From Bipolaris cookei (Eukaryota; Ascomycota; Dothideomycetes; Pleosporales; Pleosporaceae), in contig NRSV01000027.1 in assembly GCA_002286855.1 (NCBI GenBank), positions 79,772 to 143,771 of the forward strand: a DNA stretch of 64,000 nucleotides, written 5' to 3'. Position numbers and translations under genes: made by a program. Positions within the stretch are counted from its first letter, which is position 1, and each line of letters begins with the position of its first letter. This document shows, one piece after another, positions 1 through 10,865 of this stretch. A model generated the notes under the pieces. It did no database searches and was not told the origin of the DNA. It saw only the letters and a program-made list of their open reading frames with translations.

Positions 1-4
1 GTAT

Positions 5-129
5 TTATACCTGACCATCACAAACACCAGCATGACAGTACTTTCCGCAACCTTGCTCCCAAGTCCACGCCTTGACATCAGTAATACTTTGACCATAGTA
101 ATCATCGTGATCATCGTGACCATCATCAT

Positions 130-176
<47 letters not shown>

Positions 177-572
177 CAATTTTGATGTCCTTTTCCCTTA
201 TTATGACTCCAAACACCATTGCCACACTCATAAATGCAAGTGCAGTACTCTGACCCATCATCCTGGCGGGTGCACAGGGAGCGGTCGCCCGTCTGTTTCG
301 CGTATAAAGTACCCAGACTAGCTATGGATACGTCTGTGCGAGGTTAGAGGATATCTGGGTTTGATGATAGTAGTGGGTGGTAGAATGGGTTGGTTGGGGG
401 CGAGTGATATTGTGAGGAGATTGTGGGGAGACGCACTGAGGTTCTGCATGAGTTCCCAACCACATGCTTTCTTCTGCAGTGTTTTGGGGCTGTCTGCGAT
501 AGAGGTGGAGATAAAGGAGAGTGGTAGGAGTAGCATTGCGATCAGCATGATTATGGAGAGTTGATACTTCAT
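5..572 (-). CDS. Small secreted cysteine-rich protein with poly-Asp tract (effector-like)
   Basis: Unrecognised two-exon gene, predicted 150 aa. Exon 1 (572-437) encodes a classic signal peptide: MKYQ start, a hydrophobic Ile/Leu/Met core, and a likely cut after Ala26. The intron (436-322) starts GTGCGT, has a CTAAC branch-like site and ends ATAG; splicing restores frame through a Thr codon. Exon 2 (321-5) holds most of the cysteines. The predicted protein has Cys at about 37, 62, 72, 74, 78, 94, 137, 141 and 146, an uninterrupted run of 15 Asp at 95-109, then an Asp/His/Tyr-rich stretch. The stop (TAA) lies five bases from the window edge. It overlaps GTATAA, so a further 3' exon cannot be excluded. 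Size, secretion signal and cysteine density resemble fungal effector candidates, but no family is recognised and function is unknown. The splice model is my own reading. Confidence 0.6.
120..178. repeat. ATC/GAT trinucleotide microsatellite inside a coding exon
   Basis: Nearly perfect CAT triplets on the plus strand (GAT on the minus strand), with one interruption near each end. On the minus strand they encode the poly-Asp tract of the secreted protein. Unit length equals a codon, so slippage would change tract length without breaking frame. Confidence 0.95.
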
Positions 573-1029
573 GGTTGTGGGTGATGGCTGCAAAGAAAAA
601 AAAGAGGCGAGTAGATGTGCAAAGTTTCAGGGTTAGTCGCAGCGTTGAAGGTGTTTGGCGTTGGGTTTGCTTCTTTTACCGGCGAGTAGAACATGTTCAT
701 GGGAGGCGGTGTTTGCACGCACACGTGGCTAGTTGCAGGCCGTGCCATCAAACCACAACGGTGTGAAGAGACGTGCATTGAATGTCGTCGTCGTATCAAG
801 GCATTATGTGTCACTTGGCAATCACACGATTATCACGGGAATGGTCGATATGTGAACCAAGGGTAGTGGTATGTGCGTAGGACCAAGTAGCTTATTCATA
901 GTAGTATCCCGTGGTCATATGATCATCGACTAGTCAATGTGATACCCCGAACGCCTCGCTATGCAAATGGGTATCAAAGGCTGTCTAGCCAGCAAGAAGA
1001 CAAAAAGACAAAACGCCATAGTGTTGAAA
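573..1029. other. Intergenic, 457 bp
   Basis: Lies between the 5' end of the small secreted gene and the 3' end of SSU72, both on the minus strand. It should hold the promoter of the former and the terminator of the latter. Short ORFs here look like chance. No specific motif was identified. Confidence 0.6.
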
Positions 1030-1937
1030 TCAAAACCATGCAAGACTCCAGAGCGCGGGCATGTTTGGCCAGCGCTCTTGCCATGTAGCGAGAATCTCGG
1101 GCACACGCTCGTCAAAGCCAGAACGAGCAGCACCGCCACCGGACAGCCATCCGTTGTCACCATGTATCTCTCGCTCTTTTGCAGCAGCTTCATTCAGACT
1201 GAGTGCAAGATCTAGAATAGCTTTGCCGCCAACAAGGGCTTCCTCGTGGTTGTCCTTAATATCGACATTGAAGACATGAACGGGCCGGTTGAGCTTTCCG
1301 CCCTTGTTGTGAAGATCCTCGAGCACGGCATCAAAACAACGTTCTTCACAGGTGATGACAACGTCAACTACTCCAGCCTCAGTACCTTGGGAGCCCTTGT
1401 CCTCGGCATGGTCAAGGCGAGGCTTGCCAGGTACCCAGTCCTGGAAGCGCTCAGGGTAACCCTTGATGTTCAAATTACGACCCAACATGTTGAGCAGGCC
1501 GTTGTTTGTGTACAGAGCGGCGTTTTGCTCGGCGAGCTCATCATGGATGGCACGATAGGTTGTGCTATTAAAATGATACACATTGGGCTGGGTGATGGTC
1601 GGCCCGGGCAGACGCACGAGGGAGCCGGTGCCGAAACTGATAGTTGGGAGATGGGCCGACGCAAGTTGGAGATGAGCTTCCATGGAGCTGCCAGAGTTAG
1701 GGCCAAGATGGGGAGAGCAATGCATAGCACATACCGATTCTGATTACTAGCACATACAGTGCAGAACTTTAGCTTGAAACTGTTGTCGGGGACTACATTC
1801 TGGTCTGGCTGGGCGTCACTGGCACCGTCCATGCCCATAGGCTGGGGTTCGGCGGGTGGGGGCGGAGGCACAGCTGTGGGCGTCGCCTGTTGCTGCTGCT
1901 GTTGCTGCCTCGCGCGTAGTCGTGGGTCGGCCGACAT
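1030..1937 (-). CDS. SSU72: SSU72 RNA polymerase II CTD phosphatase
   Basis: Ssu72 is a low-molecular-weight cysteine phosphatase that removes Ser5 (and Ser7) phosphate from the RNA polymerase II C-terminal domain. It works with the cleavage/polyadenylation factor in termination and 3'-end formation. Two exons, 1937-1735 and 1687-1030, are joined across a 47-bp intron (1734-1688) that splits the Arg codon of the signature. The spliced product is 286 aa. The P-loop reads CASNQNRSMEAH, a CX5R motif with Cys62 and Arg68, exactly as in Ssu72. The downstream sequence also fits the family, including the VYHFNSTTY-like segment and VITCEERCFDAV. The first ~55 residues are a family-atypical low-complexity Gln/Pro extension. 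Start chosen at the only in-frame ATG of exon 1. Nucleus; family assignment is secure. Confidence 0.95.
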
Positions 1938-3781
1938 TTTTTTTTCGCGTCTTTTGGGCGCAGCTCTGCAAATTCTTCACCAAAGTCAGTTGCGGTTCTA
2001 CATGTTTGTGTGCAGTAACAGTGGCGGTAATCAGGCGAGGATCAGAATTTTCAGTGTATATTATTATTGAGAGTCCTCAAAGGCTAGTGCCTAGGACAGC
2101 TCCAATATGTGTTCATCATCTCACAAGCAGGGCGGGCAGCGGGAAGGGGTGGGCTCAGAGGAGGGAAATGGAGACGTACAGTATACAGGAGTAGTGGTCG
2201 AGGTCATAGCCCCGGAGACGAGGGGGATGAGGTTGAGCACAAAGGGGGTTGATAGGGTGGGCGATATTTGCTTGTGAAAGGCACGAAGCCAGTGGAGGAG
2301 CAAGCTTTGTCGAGCTGGGCGCGCAAGCAGCAAGTCATTGTGCTGTAGCCGGGCTGACTAAGCGGGCCGTGCTCCAGGCTACGCGCCGGCGGGGCAGGCC
2401 GAGTACCAAGCGTCACGCAGATCCAAACGGCGCAATGGAGGGGTTACTGCTGTCATGACTACTGGTAATACTAAACACTGCTAGTCGTACTATGATGCTG
2501 AGTACATGCAAGTATACTATGGCACCCAAGTAAGTATGCCGTGGGCCCGGCGCCGTGACATGCACATGGGCATCGCTTCCTGTTCCTGGAGGCTGTCGCT
2601 CTCGGCCGGGCTTGTTGGGCGTGGTGAGATGAGGGCGGCGAGGGCCCTAGGTAAGTATTGCGCAAGCAGGGCGTCTGTGGCCCGATCAGGTCGCGGTGCG
2701 GCTCGGCCTGCCTGTCAGACAGCGTGCCAGAACAGGGACATGGAACTCAGCAACACAGGCAGGCCGAACAGGTTATGCGTTTGGGAGCGCGATGGAGCGC
2801 GACAGCATACGGTGAGGGCTGGCCAGGGAAGTTCCTCGCTGCCGTCCAAGCACCGTCGGCGTGGGTCGTCTGCAAGCAGCTAGCCCCCCGCGCCTGAAAC
2901 AATCTAGAGGCCAACAGGGCTAAGCCGGAGCGGTTTGCACGCCTCCAAGGCTGAACAGACGCAATAACTCACACACGCACGCACGCAGACGCACACACAC
3001 ACACAGACGCAGCCCCTCGTCGATGCTAGCTAGTACCATCCCGACTACTACTACATGGCATGAACCATTGCGCTGCTCCTCTGCTCTATCCACCACGCCC
3101 GCCACGCCCGCCACGCCCACGTCCACCACCACCACATGGCTCTGCACGCCCGCAGCGCCTTGGACTGATTCTGAAACACAGAACCGGCGTCTAGCATGTC
3201 CCCCGCCAGCCCGTCCCAAAAATAGAGCATCCATTCTCAACCCGCCTTCGTCCACCACACGCTGCTCCACTGACTGCACTCGACGCTGTGTCCTCCCTCC
3301 CTGCCGAGACACTCCCGAAGCCTCGACATTATCCGTCAGGCGCGCAACTGTTGCATCCTTCACTGCCAAGCCCTAGCGCCAGTCCTGTGCCTGTACCCCC
3401 ACAATCCCATCCAGTCCTTCTCCAGCCGCTTCACTGCCCAAACATTCTTCTCCCACACGGACCCTGTCCCCAACCGCCACGACCGCCTCTCCCAAGCCTT
3501 CGAGTGCGCCCGCCAGCCCATTGGCCGTCGCCCGCCTTCACCCAGAACCGCTCCCGGTTCAGCGTCAGAGCCCTCATCTCTTGCTCGCTCCCTGGCCCAC
3601 TCAGCGCCAATTGCGCCGGTGCTCTCGTGTGCTCATTCCCGATTACGCCAACTTTATCCGTCTGGTGCGCCGCCTTGCAGCCCGCACTGCCCGCTACACT
3701 GCCTTCTGCTGCGCTTCCAACAGACCATATAGACCACCACTGACTACTCAGTCTCGATTCTAACCCCCAAATCTATTGCGC
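1938..3781. other. Divergent intergenic region, 1.8 kb
   Basis: Separates the divergently transcribed SSU72 (minus) and SH3-adaptor (plus) genes. Contains a CA-rich microsatellite near 2,950-3,010. The 750 bp before the SH3 gene is a C/T-rich plus strand typical of fungal promoter and 5' UTR sequence. Several ORFs of 60-150 codons run here on both strands, but their composition is low-complexity and overlapping, and none looks like a conserved protein. Confidence 0.6.
2951..3009. repeat. CA/CG-rich dinucleotide microsatellite
   Basis: Alternating ACAC/ACGC units, including an uninterrupted (AC)n stretch around 2,990-3,004. Lies in the upstream region of the SH3-adaptor gene. Confidence 0.85.
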
Positions 3782-5317
3782 ATGACCGACACCGGCACCG
3801 CTCCAGACACGCCTGTCTACACCCAACGGCTAGACGAACCCACGGAACCGGCTGCAGTGCGCGCACATCAGCCTGACCAAAATATGGCCGCCGATGTCCT
3901 ATCACCACGTAGCGACCCGACTGCCGCGCAAACAGGCGTGAACCGCACCTCGTTGCCCCCACTCGTCACCTCCCCGCCTTCCAAGGCCAAGCTTGAACGC
4001 GCCAGTTCCTACCTCAACAAGCGCCTCTCAACCTTCTCAAACATCTCAAATACATCAAACACCCACCAGTCGGTACGCTCACGGCCGCAATCAACCGCCT
4101 TTCCCATCTTCCACTCGAGCCTGCCCTACTCACTTGTGCGCGACTTTGCTTACGACCCGCTCCATCCTCTGTTCTATGGTCCGCTCCCAGAACAGCCATC
4201 AGACATATCCACTCCCGCAAGCGAGCATAGCCGGAGACTTTCGGACCCACCCCCGGTAGCATGGCGCAATGAACGAAGCGGCTGGTCGGCGGGGTTGTGG
4301 GATGAAAAAGAAGGCGAACAACTCCCACAGACCTCATACGACGGAGGCCCACCATACAGCGAGGACGAAGATATTTCCAGCCCCGTAGTCACTAGCCACC
4401 ACGGTGCACGACACAAGAAGCACAAGTCTAACATTGTCAATTTTGATCATACACGCGGGCGCAGAGGATACCCGGAAGAACAACGGCGTAGCTCCATTCT
4501 GCCCCTCAATGGCGACAGTAGCCAATTCGTCAACGACGATACTGCTAATGGTTCCAGCAGCGAGTACATCACATACCCGCCAGAGTCATCCCGACTCGGC
4601 GTCCCCGAAGGTGCGTCGCGGCGTGATTCCCACTTTGCGACAACCCTGCCACCACGCGCCTATGCCGACGCCGACACAGCCCTCCAACAAGGCCCGCCAT
4701 ACGATTCAGACGACGACATGTCCGAGCCTGAAGACTACATATACGACGACAGCCGCTTCTCACGCGACTACCAGTTTACCATTGCTTCACCCGACGAAGA
4801 GATGCACGGCAAGGCTGTTGCCTTATTTGACTTTGCCCGCGAAAATGATAACGAATTACCGTTGGTAGAAGGCCAGGTTATCCTAGTATCATACAGACAC
4901 GGCCAAGGCTGGCTAGTGGCCCAAGACCCCAAGACCGGGGAGAGCGGTCTAGTACCTGAGGAGTACGTGCGCCTACTCCGCGACATCGAAGGAGGCTGGA
5001 ATGGCCTAGTAGGTGCCATCCATTCGCAAACCGAACTACAACTTCCCGAAGGCAAGCATGGACCAGAAAGTCTGCTGAGCCCCGTTTCTGCTGGGCCAGA
5101 AGCCAAGACGCCCACACAGGCTGATCATCCTCAGAACTATACTCCGGTCATATCGACCTTCTCAACTAGCCACAAGGACCTTGAAAAGTACCCCACGGAA
5201 AGGCTTGGAACACCCACTACTACCGAGGGCAGTGTCTTTCCACGAAGCAAAGAGGGTGGTGCTATGGAGGGTATAGAGACGACACCGGAACCGCAGTCTC
5301 AGGAACAGAGGTTGTGA
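3782..5317 (+). CDS. SH3-domain adaptor protein, Nbp2-like
   Basis: Single-exon gene, 511 aa from the first in-frame ATG at 3782. One SH3 domain is visible at about residues 341-401: ALFDF start, a GQGW segment with the conserved Trp, then a GLVPEEYV end equivalent to the usual G-hydrophobic-P-x-x-Y motif. The flanks are long, polar and Ser/Pro/Asp-rich, probably disordered. A single SH3 domain with ALFDF/GLVPxEYV and an acidic lead-in resembles S. cerevisiae Nbp2 and S. pombe Skb5. Those act as adaptors for PP2C phosphatases and PAK kinases in HOG and cell-wall signalling. This protein is about twice the length of yeast Nbp2, so strict orthology is inference. Neighbours give no extra functional clue. 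Confidence 0.8.
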   Translation: MTDTGTAPDTPVYTQRLDEPTEPAAVRAHQPDQNMAADVLSPRSDPTAAQTGVNRTSLPPLVTSPPSKAKLERASSYLNKRLSTFSNISNTSNTHQSVRSRPQSTAFPIFHSSLPYSLVRDFAYDPLHPLFYGPLPEQPSDISTPASEHSRRLSDPPPVAWRNERSGWSAGLWDEKEGEQLPQTSYDGGPPYSEDEDISSPVVTSHHGARHKKHKSNIVNFDHTRGRRGYPEEQRRSSILPLNGDSSQFVNDDTANGSSSEYITYPPESSRLGVPEGASRRDSHFATTLPPRAYADADTALQQGPPYDSDDDMSEPEDYIYDDSRFSRDYQFTIASPDEEMHGKAVALFDFARENDNELPLVEGQVILVSYRHGQGWLVAQDPKTGESGLVPEEYVRLLRDIEGGWNGLVGAIHSQTELQLPEGKHGPESLLSPVSAGPEAKTPTQADHPQNYTPVISTFSTSHKDLEKYPTERLGTPTTTEGSVFPRSKEGGAMEGIETTPEPQSQEQRL

Positions 5318-5998
5318 ATTCGACATGACAGCTTTCTCCTGTTTATGAGGGTGAGCGCACAGACATTCGAGCAGAGGATTCTAACCCACCTCACGACCAC
5401 AGGGGGACAGCCAACCCCCATACGGCTGTGCCATCAGCCCAAACGCCAGGACCGAGAAATTGTAGCAACTCCAACTCACTAGAAGACCTACGCAGTACAC
5501 GAGCATTCAAAACCGCTTTATTTTTCAACACATTCGCTTCGATCCCTTGTCTTATTTCTAGCCACATTGATGAATGCATTGCGAGGCGCTGCGGTGGAAA
5601 GTCCCGAGACCAGACTAAGTTCACAACGGGACCATGTACGAGCTTGTTAAAGCTATTTTACCATGGAAGAGGAAAAGGAGGAAAAGAATCCAGGCAAACG
5701 GAAAGGGAAAAAATGGTTGATCGTAGAGGAATTTCACTAGGCTAGGATCAAAAACCATATTATGATCTGGTAGGGAAACTTGAATGATGAACGACGATGT
5801 GGAGGATACAATGTTCGCTTTCTTACAATTTTCTCTTCTCTCGCTCCACCATCATTGTCGTCATCATCATCATTACCATCATCGTCACCATGTTCATCAG
5901 GGGAAGAAGAACACACTCACGGTTCCCAATGTAGTTGTACTCTTTTCTTTTCATTGCATCTTCACCTTGCCGCCCACTTTTCTCTTCTCCTTCAAGCG

Positions 5999-6032
5999 CT
6001 CTCTCTTTCTCTTTCTCTCTCTCTCTCTTTTA
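5999..6032. repeat. CT dinucleotide microsatellite
   Basis: Tandem TCTC units with a few T insertions, in the 3' flank of the SH3 gene. Confidence 0.85.
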
Positions 6033-6567
6033 CACTCATCTCATGATATGAGCGCCTATCGAGTAATGAAACGGCGGACTTTGGTAGCAACCAACGCCTT
6101 TTCTTCCCTTCCCCTCTTTCTTTTTTCTTTTCCACGGGCAAAGCAAAATCACCGGGAAACGGAAACGGCGATGGAGAATTGTATTCTTTTTTTTCTGATT
6201 TTTCTTTCCCTTTTGGCGAACAAAAAAAGGGAGGGAGAGAGAGAGGAACAAGACGGTGGTAGGCAACCGTTGGAAGGTATTTCCCTAATACACGAGCTGT
6301 TTGAAGAGAATTTATTTTTTTTTAAAAAAAAGGAATTGTTTCAACCTTGACTTCTTTTCTTCTGGTTTCTTGCATAACGGGTGATGTGTTTCTCATTCTT
6401 ACACGTCAAACAAACAACATGGGGTGCCATACGCATGTGTAACAAGGTACTAAAGGTAATAAGAAGCGATGCAACCGCGATTACATAGCAGAGAGAGACC
6501 ATACAATACCGAAATCTTGATGTTCTAATGATAATCATCATGATGATGATTATAGTCCTGAATCTCT

Positions 6568-6596
6568 ATGTGTGTGTGTATGTGTGTGTGTGTGTT
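6568..6596. repeat. GT dinucleotide microsatellite
   Basis: TGTGTG tract with one TATG interruption, in the 3' flank between converging genes. Confidence 0.85.
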
Positions 6597-6848
6597 TCCT
6601 AATAACACAAATACCGAAAACCCCCCAAACCAAACCCCAATTGTACAAACAAGAAAAACAAAATAAAAAGAAGAAGAAAACCGCCAAAACGCTTGCGCTT
6701 TAACGACCAATACCGATTACAAAAGACTTTGTGAGAATGGTTATACTATACAACAGAACCACCCGCCTACCCATACGCTAGCAATGCACAACGAAGAAGG
6801 AAAGTTGGTTAAAAGAAATACCGCAACGTATCTGTGACTGCCTATCGT

Positions 6849-9177
6849 TCACAGTGTTGGCGCTCTCTTGAGACCCTGGCAGTAGCGAACATACAAAGCG
6901 TCGATAAAGTGCGAGTGACGAATGCCCGGTGGGCGCGCTTGCTGGAACGCATCAAGTGCGTCTTCGACCTTATATCCCAGACGCTCAATCAGATATGACA
7001 CCAAGAAGAAGCCAGTGCGGTTGAAGCCATAATGGCAATGGACGCCAATGAGACCGGGCCGTTGTTCAGCTCGGATTCTATCGACCAGATCAAAAAACTC
7101 CTTTACCTCGGCCGCTTGTGGAGGCTGCTTCGATACGGTCGGGAACTTGTAGTACGGGATGCCGCCCTCTTCCAAGCCTTTGGGGTCGTAGACGGGATTG
7201 TCGTGCGAAATGTCGACAACGGCACAGAGTTTCCCAGCCCACTTCTTCGTAAGCACCTTGGGCGTGTGCTCCTCGTCGACCTCTCGAAGCGTTTTCATCG
7301 CCCGGAAGACGCCAGCAATGGGTGCAGACACAGGCTGCACTGCCTTCCACTTCTCGAGATTCTTGACGTCCCATTTGCCTTCGGTCGACAGGTAATTGAG
7401 TTGCCAAGCCAATGATAAACGAGGGTCGATGTAGTCAGCAAAGAAAGTACCTATAAGTCCAGCTATAATACGCGAGGTAGATGGAGCAAAGAGCAGAGAG
7501 TGAGCTGCTGGTTTTGGCATGATGGCTGTCTTGACGACAAGCTTGCGTGGGTGAGGTGACGGTGTGGTTGACGATGACGTTGAAGTTCCCAAGAGAAGTG
7601 GACCGTCTGCAGTGGTCATACTTCCCTCTCTCGTACCATCCTCTGTAGACACAAGACTGCCGTCAGCAGTCGATACAGAAGTTGATTCAATCGTCTTGTT
7701 GTCTTCATCGCACCGTGGCAAATCCTTCGCGTCAATGCCCGAATCTTTGTGCTCTTTCGTGGGCACCTCTGATATGATAGAGGCAGGAACAAATGGTGCG
7801 GCTGCGATGGGTAGACTAGCCCTCTCGCTTGGCGGCTCAATGGCACTAACATCTCTTCCCAAGAATTCCACAACGCGCTTAACATTTGAGACTGGTGTAA
7901 TGTCGTCTATCTCGCCAGCAGTGAGGAACACGGGCATGTTTAGGCCACTCCAGACCTGTCTTCCCGGAAGGCCGCCCTTTGGTGAGCCATCGGAGTAAGC
8001 AGGACACATGCCTCGTGCCATCCTCTGCCAGACGGCACTTCGGCTTTGTTCATTGAAAAGCAGCTGCATTCTTCTTGTCTCCACATCTGCATCTGCTCCC
8101 GTCATGCGTAAAACACTCTTGCTGCCAATACCCCCTCTCCGATCCCAGCGTCTTAACAGGTCAAATAGGACTGGTGGCACTGACGAGATGGACTGCAATT
8201 GTTTGACTTGTTTCTCAGTGGGAGGCTCGGCTTGTGGACATATAGCAATCAAGCCGCTGACGTATTGCGACAGGAGATGGGCATGTGGAGAGGTAGGGGA
8301 GGCTAGTAGGGCGGCTAGAGAGCAGCCCATGCTATGACCGACCAGAACGACAGGCTGTCTTTCGTCGGCTGCACGGTGGTCTTCAATAACGACTGCAAGA
8401 AGATGTACAAGGGCCTCGGTCGTGTAGGCTTCCCATGCTTTTGGCTCAAAAGTCGAGGCACCACATCCAGGGAAGTCTAGAGCCAAGCACGGTGCTAGAT
8501 TGGAAAGACTGATAAGGATAGGACTGAACTGGGCAATAGATCCGCCAAGACCATGGATGAAGACCAGAAGGGGAATCGGGCAGGGGTCCTTTGGTAGCTT
8601 GCTTTCTTGGTGGTGTGGACGATAAAAGGTACGCAGTTGAGGATAAGTGAAGCCAGTAGAGGGCACGGTGTAGGACTTGACTGTAGAGTACTTCTTTATC
8701 AGTGCTGGATCGGTGATGGCAGCATCATCTATGGAGCGTTAGCGCGGTAAGTTTAGTACTTGGATATGTGCATTAGCTGGGCCACGTGATGAGATGGACG
8801 GGTCGTCAATCCCACAAAACCAACGTACCGGTCGCGGCCTCGGATGCGTGTTGAGTCACCCCCGGCCTGGTCTTACCACCCCTTTTCCTCCGTATCCAAA
8901 GTGCAGACGCGACTCCACACAGCGCTGTCAACTCAACCATGCCCGCAGGAGTCAAAGCCCAATTGCCGTGGCGGAGTACGAAGGGATTGAGTAGGTGAAG
9001 GAAACGGTAGGTAGACTTGTTTATATCCGCGGCGTTCCAGGGGACAAGGTGGGAGTCGGTCTGTGTCACTGGATGGCTGGGCGAGCCTGCAAGAGTGGTC
9101 TTCAGGAGTGACAGCAGAGCCTGTGGAAGGCGCAACGTGCCATTCTGGGCCGTGCAAGGACGCGAATGAGGCTCCAT
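6849..9177 (-). CDS. Alpha/beta-hydrolase fused to a dual-specificity phosphatase
   Basis: Two exons, 9177-8829 and 8728-6849, across a 100-bp intron (donor GTACGT, acceptor CATAG), give 742 aa. An in-frame ATG at 9387 would add 70 residues. The N-terminal ~115 residues include a hydrophobic, TM-like segment followed by RRKR. The hydrolase domain follows: an oxyanion-hole HGLGGS near 175-180, the nucleophile elbow GHSMG with Ser249, a later GEIDD acid candidate, and a possible catalytic His in an AAHSLLF segment. The C-terminus carries CHYGFNR, a CX5R phosphatase P-loop with Cys681 and Arg687. Its surroundings resemble the capping-enzyme triphosphatase/PIR branch of dual-specificity phosphatases. 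Both sets of catalytic residues appear present, so it may be bifunctional. Substrates are unknown. Confidence 0.82.
8729..8828 (-). other. Intron of the hydrolase-phosphatase gene
   Basis: A 100-bp intron, minus strand, GTACGT...CATAG. Without it the upstream frame ends about 7 codons after the donor and the downstream frame has no ATG. Splicing joins GAA-GCC-GCG-ACC-G to AT and keeps one long frame, which supports a single fused gene over two genes. Confidence 0.75.
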
Positions 9178-9387
9178 AGACTTTGGCGTGGAACGAAGGT
9201 GGATGTATATCCAACGGGCCGTGGGAGTGCTGGCGTGCAGCAAGGTGACGGGCGATCTGGGGCCAGCCAATGGAATCGGATAGAAGGACTCGTGCCCCAA
9301 CTGCTGGCGGGAACGAGCCGGTGCCTGGAAAGTTTGGTACGGGGAGAGACGGGCACGTTGGACGAACAACAAATACGGGGCTAGCAA

Positions 9388-10865
9388 TGCCTCGTCATCA
9401 GCAGCTGGGCGAAGTGTGCGATGTGGATGGGCATCCTGTCCAAAAGGAATTAGGCGAGATGGCGACGCGGGCAGGAGATGACGAGGCTGGGATGGAGCTT
9501 GCTAGATTGTGTGTCTACTGAGGGCCGGCAGCGACCGGAAATGACTTGTTGATGGGTGGTGATGGGTGGTGATGGTGGTGATGGTGGTAGGCGTGGTGTT
9601 GTGGTGGTTCCCTCGACTGCAGAATTTTGGTGGTTGCTGTGACTCTGGCGGGCAATGGGCGAAATGACGTTGGCGGTTGGGCGCGTGCTCCTGCCACTCG
9701 CAGCCAGATGCGGGAGCGACGCCTCTGCCTTGCATCGTGCAACTTGGCAGGGCTGACTGGACGCCACCACCCTCAGCCCTATCGCGGTTGGCCTATTGCT
9801 GTTCACCGTCTCCGTCTTTTTTATCATCACCTTCTTCTTCCTCTTCCTCCTATCAACCCCACAGACTATTGTTCTCGTCTGCCGCTCCCTCCACTTGCCA
9901 GATCCACCATGACGTCACCACAACTCCTCCCCCACGCCCTCAAGCCAACTGTCGTGACAGGTTTCTTTTCGCTCCCCGATGAGCACCAGGGAGAGTATGT
10001 AGGTAGACCTACCTCGATTCGCACAGGCGCGTGTTGTATTTACCCATTGACTCTAGTGGATCCCGAGAGAAGATACCGACACGGCTTTTCTTCTGGGTCC
10101 GTCCCACTTTTGATCCGACATGGATACTACGTAGCAGAGCATTTAGAAACTCCGCACTTGGTCTGTATACGTACTATTGTGTTAGTGTACTTACATACTT
10201 TACCCCAAGTGCGCCTGTCAATGCCATTGCTAGCCGAGCCGCAGAAGCGGTGACTGGCCCCGGTCTTCCAGAAGACAGGTAGCATTTCGCCGTTGAAAGC
10301 GCCGCACTCTGGCGGAAGGCCAGCACATGTCGCGCCCAGGCGCCAGATCACACTGCAAGTCCGATGTGGCCCACCTTAGGACTTGGAAATCTTTCACGCT
10401 ACCACCCCAACGCCAGCGCGACCATGGGTCCGCTAGCATACTGCCTGACCCAATCACGATAGTTCGGCTTCATCTCGTTCGGTCGCATTGGCTGCTGCTC
10501 ACTGTCCATGGACGACACACAACGAGTAGCTTTCCGGCCCTGGGCTGGCACTTGTCATGTTCCATCATGCCCCTCCCTCCGCGATGGTTTGGGCCCCAGA
10601 CGACACTGATAGAGGCATGACCATGGCCCACATATACGTCGACGCGAGTACCTTAGACAGCCCTAGCCATGTTGGACTGTGCAAGTGCCCTTGTTCCGGG
10701 AGTACCTGGGTACACGCGGTATCGATTAGCTATCCTCACTATCTCGTTCCCGCAATACCACACCTTTTTCCTTTCTTTCAATCTTCCCTCTCGCCTTGAT
10801 TTCCTTTTTCGCCTACCCGTTCAATTGCCGTGTCTGCCATAGACCCCATCTTTGGCTGCCTCAAA
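9388..10865. other. Divergent intergenic region, 1.5 kb
   Basis: Lies upstream of both the hydrolase-phosphatase gene (minus) and the dihydroxy-acid dehydratase gene (plus). A GGTGATGGT imperfect tandem repeat sits near 9,555-9,595. A weak candidate gene at 9909-10282 is listed separately. The rest shows no recognisable coding signal. Confidence 0.5.
9909..10282 (+). CDS. Weak candidate small gene, unrecognised
   Basis: ATG at 9909 opens a plausible first exon of about 29 codons. It is followed by a strong donor-like GTATGT near 9,994. A possible acceptor near 10,209 (CCCCAAG) would join it to a downstream segment of about 25 codons that ends at the TAG at 10280-10282. The predicted product is only ~55 aa and matches no family I know. 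The region may instead be untranslated leader or promoter of the dehydratase gene. Confidence 0.2.

Larger units (their letters stand above)
5318..6848. other. Intergenic, 1.5 kb, microsatellite-rich
   Basis: Lies between two converging genes. It carries TCATCA-type trinucleotides around 5,850-5,900, a CT run near 6,000-6,031, oligo-T/A tracts near 6,310-6,330, a small ATCATCATGATGAT inverted repeat near 6,530-6,555 and a GT run near 6,568-6,596. Short ORFs are low-complexity. Nothing gene-like was recognised. Confidence 0.65.

Noticed and set aside
32..253. Plus-strand ORF with poly-Ile tract
   Set aside because: It is the antisense shadow of the GAT repeat in the minus-strand secreted gene; a 20-residue Ile run is an artefact of ATC triplets.
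1246..1743. Plus-strand 165-aa ORF
   Set aside because: Antisense shadow of SSU72 exon 2; no conserved features, whereas the minus strand has the full Ssu72 signature.
3288..3743. Plus-strand 151-aa Pro/Ser/Leu-rich ORF
   Set aside because: C/T-rich leader sequence before the SH3 gene; low complexity and overlapping alternative frames.
8806..9387. Separate 193-aa minus-strand gene
   Set aside because: A good donor inside it and an acceptor before the hydrolase frame make it the first exon of the fused hydrolase-phosphatase gene.
9555..9595. GGTGATGGT repeat as a regulatory array
   Set aside because: Imperfect short simple repeat; no evidence of function.
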